Under the pieces are notes generated by a model. The model searched no databases. It was not told the origin of the DNA and saw only the letters and a list, made by a program, of their open reading frames with translations. Positions 59,480-64,000 of a DNA stretch of 64,000 nucleotides are shown in pieces. Positions within the stretch are counted from its first letter, which is position 1, and each line of letters opens with the position of its first letter. Source of the stretch: Plantago major (taxonomy: Eukaryota; Streptophyta; Magnoliopsida; Lamiales; Plantaginaceae); NCBI GenBank assembly GCA_026545765.1, contig JAIFAC010000267.1, positions 1-64,000 of the forward strand, read 5' to 3'. The position numbers and the translations under genes were made by a program.

Positions 59480-60719
59480 AACTCCCTAAACTGAACCCTT
59501 GCTTGTCCTCAAGCAACAGACTCTCTAAAAATCCTAGAAAAATGAAAACACGAAGAAACAAAAGATAAGTCTAGCTCCCAAGCTACCGAGTCAACGATTG
59601 CAAGTAATAAGCCTAAAAAATGCAAGAAGTTTGATATCACATTAACATTCACGGAATCACATGCACAAGTCCAAAAAGTTCGCTTCCTGCAAATAGAACT
59701 TAAGTCTAACCCGGTAGTCCCTCCCAAGTGGATCCTATGCAACTAATCTCTCACACTCCTGGAAGTGTCCAGTAGGGATAATCACTCAAGAATATAAAGA
59801 GAAAAGGAAGGTGACTTACGTCACAAAATTACCTCAAATACCTCATGCATTGTACTCAATCAGTTAAGGGACTTTATCACAGCTCTATAATCAATCATCA
59901 GTAGAATTTTGAAAAGGCAATCGTTCTCTCTTTTTTTCAATTTTTTATTTTTTTTGCATACCCTTTTTGCCTTTATATATGACCCATATGCTTATTTTGT
60001 CTCAAGTTTTTGGTAGTGTCTGTTTTACCGAAAGTCTGCACTTTTGTGCGTGCTGGTTTTGTATACATGACATCAACCCTCACGGACATATGGCTTTTTA
60101 GGACCATGCTGGTGTGTAGGTAGTATTTGAAACATGCCCAACACGACTAATGGTGGCACAAGAAGTGCCATAGATACACTCCGAGACTTTTGTAACATTT
60201 TTTGAGAGAGCAAAAGCCAAAAACACAGTCATTAAACATATATGGCGCACATAAACTTCTTCCCCAAACCTGTTCTTGGACGGCTTTGGCACAAGCAAAT
60301 AAGAATGAAAATCATGTCGCTCGTCATACTTAACTTTCACAGAGTACACATGAGAATGATGAGGCGCAAACAAGGGAGTTTGCATTTCCCGAGAAATCAC
60401 ACAAGATCAAAATTGCCGGTATAAATATTTCATTTTTTCATCGACTATTAAGCATGCTCACAGGATTTTGGACTACAGAACTAGAACAAACTTTCTATTT
60501 ACAGGAGAAACAAACTTAGCAGACTTATAACATGAAAACTGCTAATAGACAAGGATCAATCAAAACTCAGGCATTAAACAAGTTTAGTACATGCAATAGA
60601 CGCTCGACTTGGGAGTCAGACTTAGACACAAGAGAAAATCAAAAAAACGAGGAAAAGACATACAAAAAGATAAAAAGACACGACACAGACACATATATGG
60701 ATAAGTACATGAAAGCTAA
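59480..60719 (-). mobile_element. 3' internal region of element F (fossil)
   Basis: Minus-strand sequence with a polypurine leader at 59480-59498 (GGGTTCAGTTTAGGGAGTT), a perfect 7-bp stem hairpin at 59499-59516, and a copy of the conserved block at 60005-60190. A minus-strand frame at 60098-60400 ends VGHVSNTTYTPAWS; the corresponding frame in E2 ends VGHVTDTTHIPAWP, so this may be the last piece of an old frame. No pol is present. It is broken. Confidence 0.55.
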
Positions 60720-61903
60720 TGACGAGCTCAAATTATACTCTAAAAAGCAATTAGAGAATAAGCTGTAGTTGTAGACTAAAGCCTAACTCAGGATCGGTCT
60801 CTAGGGAATTAATCAGGCTATGTAGCAGTGAGAGTAAATGACACTTGTAGTAATAATCTGATTGATGGGTTGTTTGTACTTCTAACTAGTTTAATTAAAG
60901 CTAAGATAACGATTAACAATGAGAGAAAGATGAATACAGTAGCCAGATCCAATTATGCTAATTCGAACTAGGGATAGCATTCATATTTGTCACACGGTCG
61001 TTGTACAGAAAATCAATCAATTCAATTCAACCAATTGTTCTTAGAAGATATTATACTGGAGAAATCGTGAGTCGTCAATTCACGATCCTTAAACACGAAC
61101 AATTTAGAGAATTTAATACGGACTTATCGAATTGAAGGTTTTTACGAAGATTTAATACGAGACTAACCTATATGAGTGCTTTGATAAACCCTAGAACGAA
61201 TATGCATAATCTTCACATACTACTGTATTCAAAGGTGTTTAGCTACTCATAATTGATGATTGCATGCAATGATTCATGGTAATAATCATATGAAACATAG
61301 ATGCAAGGAATTGTAAAGAACAAAGCAGTTGAGAAATCAATACCAACAATCTTGATGAATCAAATCAATCAATAACCAAGCTCCAAAGATGTCTCAATGT
61401 TAATGTATGGCTCTTGGAGCTTATTTTCAAAACTAGGTTAAAAGAAGTATATATGAAAAGGAATCAAAATTCTAATCTAATAAGGAAAATAAAATAAATT
61501 GCTGCCAAGCCATGACAAAATAGTTGCCACAAGTAGCCTTCTTAATCGAAATATATATATCATTCGCATAATATCCCCGTGGCGAGCAAGGGGCTCCACC
61601 GCGGCGAGCTTCCATCTTCAAAACATAGGCTCCATCAAGAAATCTCGCCAAGGATCAATTTCGCCATGCAAGCCATGCTGAAGATTCAATGCCACTCAGA
61701 AAATCTCGCCACAAGGATCAATCCTCACAAGTAGCTATGCTAGATGACATGTTCTCATATGTCTCAAAAGGCATAGATTCCTACAAAACACAAACAAAAC
61801 ACCAAAGCGTAAAAACGAACTAAAAAGACTACAAAACTAAAGACAAAGACTCACAAAGACCACAAAAAAGGACCCAATGTGACGTTAGAATATTGTCTCA
61901 TCA
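60720..61903 (-). repeat. 3' LTR of element G, Athila/Tat-type
   Basis: 1,184 bases. On the minus strand it starts TGATGAGACAATATTC at 61903 and ends AATTTGAGCTCGTCA at 60720, parallel to the ends of the LTRs at 42430 and 49608. A CCACCGCGGCGAG palindrome lies at 61597-61609; other palindromes present in H are decayed here. No primer-binding site follows the low end, so this is a 3' or solo LTR. Confidence 0.75.
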
Positions 61904-62254
61904 AAATCCCCAAACCGAACCTTTGCTCGTCCCCGAGCAAACAAATAAATTAAAGACAACTAAACTTAGACTACTTACATATAATAACACACGACGAAAT
62001 CATCTTCCAAACACAACCAAACTCTACCAATGTAGCTTAAATTCAAGAAGATAAAGGTTTTGTTTAAACAACGCGCCTGATGTAAATAGTGCACAAAAAG
62101 TCCTACAGGAGAGTTTTTCATATAAATAACACTTAAGTCTAACTCTCCAATCCTTCGCGAGAAAATCCTACACTATTCTCTCTCACACTCTGGAAGTGTC
62201 CAGTGGGTTAAACACTCAAGAACAACAACAGGAAAGGAAGGTGACTCTCATCAC
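61904..62254 (-). mobile_element. 3' internal fragment of element G
   Basis: Minus strand. A polypurine leader (GGTTCGGTTTGGGGATTT) abuts the LTR, preceded by a perfect 8-bp stem hairpin at 61922-61941. The rest matches 59520-59830 of element F (GGAAGTGTCCAGTGGG and AGGAAGGTGAC landmarks). It ends abruptly at the junction with LTR H. Confidence 0.6.
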
Positions 62255-62905
62255 AAAGCAATTGAGAAATCAATACCAACAAACTTGATGAATCAAATTA
62301 ATCAATAACCAAGCTCCAAAGATGTCTCAATGTTAATGTATGGCTCTTGGAGCTTTTTTTCAAAACTAGGTTAAGAAGTATATATGAAAAGGAATCAAAA
62401 TTCTAATCTAATAAGGAAAATAAAATAAATTATGTGTCGCTCGCCGCGGCGGACAAAATAGCTCGCCGCGGCGAGCCTTCTTAATCGAAATATATATATA
62501 TATATATATATATCATTCGCATAATATCGCCGCGGCGAGCTTCCATCTTCAAAACTTAGGCTCCACTCGCAAAATCTCGCAGCGGCGGACCAATTCCTTC
62601 ACCGCGGCGAGTCTCCTTTAATCTCAAAAGATGATCACTTGCAAAATCTCGCACAAGGATCAATTTCGCCATGAGAGCCATGCTGAAGATTCAATGCCAC
62701 TCGTAAAATCTCACCACAAGGATCAATCCTCGCCAATGAAGCTATGCTAGATGACCTGTTCTCATATGGCTCAAAAGGCATAGATTCCTACAAAACACAA
62801 ACAAAACACCAAAGCGTAAAAACGAACTAAAAAGACTACAAAACTAAAGACAAAGACTCACAAAGACTACAAAAAAGGACCCAAGGAGACTTTATTGTCT
62901 CATCA
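62255..62905 (-). repeat. LTR of element H, partial, Athila/Tat-type
   Basis: On the minus strand it starts TGATGAGACAATAAAG at 62905 and matches the first half of LTR G, down to about 61320 of G. It then joins the G internal region at 62254 with ACAAA at the junction. It holds four or more copies of CGCCGCGGCG-type palindromes (62440-62620) and a 24-base TA run (62488-62511). Confidence 0.7.
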
Positions 62906-64000
62906 GCTACCTCCCTCCCCAAACCTAGACTAGAGATGGTCCCCAGCGAATAGGCTAGAAAGAAAGAAAGCTGAAAATGTACTTCCCTGAAACGTGTGGC
63001 TGATGCTATCCATTATCGAACGGGAATGAATCCCTTGCATCCTTCCCGCTTAGTTCAAATGATTTGGGAGCCATCCTTAGCTCCTCTTCTCCTATTTTCC
63101 ATGATTCCCTGCAAACTAAAATAACATAAATCAAAAACTAAAATAAAACTAAGTGAATCAGGGGGAAAGTAAAAACGACAAAAGGGGTCGAAACTCCCTG
63201 GCCAATCTCGTGTGCGAGCTGTGGCTAGTATGTACAGATCACTGGAAGATAGGGGATTGGACTGTGAATCCGATGGTGTCATCTGGGTGATATCAGGTTT
63301 CTGCTCCATCAACGAACGGTCGGAAACGGGTGGTTCAGTCTCTTCGTCGATCACATCAGTGGACATCTCCTCCTCCATGACTAACGGATCGCCTAAACTC
63401 TCGCAAACTCCTTCAACTGAGACGGGAATTTCTTCTTCGCCATGATCAAGATGGTAGTCATTTCATCTTCCGCCATCTCGTTATCATCACAAGATACCAA
63501 AGAGCTAGCAACTACCGCTAGACCGAGTCCGGGTTTTAGATTTCGTGAGGTCAATACATAGATAGTTGATCGCTCCTCTAATTTCCGAGGAGTCGTGTCA
63601 TCATTGTTCCTCTCATGCTCTATCCACCATCTCTTCGCACTTCGTTATACCTCAGAAAACCCATAGTAACGATGACAATGGCAAGCCATGGTTTGATGTG
63701 TCTGCAAATCTTGAAATCTATGCCATGCCCCAGAGATATCCTCTCCAGTTTCCTGTCGAAAATAAACGAGGGGTTCCCTATCCAAATAGTTTGCTGAAAC
63801 ATGACCATCCATTCCGCACATATAGCAAATTGGGCCATCCCTATCTGCAGTCACAGTGGTAGTGGTGGTAGTGGTGTCCGAATTCGGTTCAACTATAGAG
63901 TCAAATTTCTCCTCCTCTTGGTTATCTCCATTTTCAGATTCTTCTCTATCAAGCTCCGCAAACTATATGATCAATGCAACCAATTCCTCGATCGTATCCT
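62906..64000 (-). mobile_element. Internal remnant of element H with gag pieces (fossil, runs off the edge)
   Basis: On the minus strand, a zinc-knuckle-like CYMCGMDGHV stretch (63800-63850) is followed by GEDISGAWHRFQDLQ (63680-63740), which fits the gag pattern 'GEs..eAW.RFk.L'. Next comes an acidic stretch (63055-63378, MSTDVIDEETEPPVSDRS), a TTTGCAG acceptor-like site near 63112 and a short final frame ending KDGSQII at 63055. Then a short leader (GTTTGGGGAGGGAGG) reaches the LTR. Pol is absent, so it is a deletion derivative, broken in places. Confidence 0.55.

Overview
The window is nuclear DNA of a flowering plant, almost certainly a dicot. It is dominated by plant LTR retrotransposons, with a CACTA element, Stowaway-type MITEs, a LINE tail and two genes for a small secreted glycine-rich protein with the GRP3-type cysteine tail. 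I cannot name the species. There is no bacterial, organellar or recent viral sequence.

Positions 1-40712 form one nested stack on the minus strand. A structurally complete Ty1/copia element (A, 6765-22332) sits in the reverse transcriptase region of a second copia element (B, 1-6764 and 22338-28687, running off the left edge). B sits in the 3' accessory region of a third related copia element (C, 28688-39185, also running off the left edge). C sits in the subterminal repeats of a CACTA DNA transposon (D, 39186-40712), whose right terminal inverted repeat is visible. A has both LTRs, primer-binding site, polypurine tract and an exact 5-bp target duplication. All three copia elements carry about 6 kb between pol and the 3' LTR. 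This holds an extra gene in the sense direction with its own TATA box, a start codon 170-195 bases downstream, short in-phase splice-bounded blocks, and acidic and coiled-coil segments. The layout resembles the Sirevirus group, where an env-like frame lies in this place. All three are fossils as read here.

Positions 40713-49607 are AT-rich intergenic DNA with a LINE 3' end, a GC-rich minisatellite split by a solo Athila-type LTR (42430-43663), two MITEs and the first glycine-rich protein gene (45197-45800, minus).

Positions 49608-64000 are a patchwork of Athila/Tat-like Ty3/gypsy fossils: a plus-strand element with LTR, primer-binding site, gag remnant and a plant-transposon-type frame (49608 to about 55560), a second copy of its 3' region (57145-58695), and at least three minus-strand 3' ends (LTRs at about 58696-59479, 60720-61903 and 62255-62905). 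The second glycine-rich protein gene (55758-56362, minus) lies among them. The two gene copies differ at three residues and lie 10.56 kb apart in the same orientation. They are the only features I would call intact host genes.

The left 39 kb has patches strikingly poor in CAG/CTG and rich in CG-containing words, beside patches that are normal. This looks more like a base-calling artefact at methylated CHG sites than biology, so break counts and LTR ages there should be read with caution.
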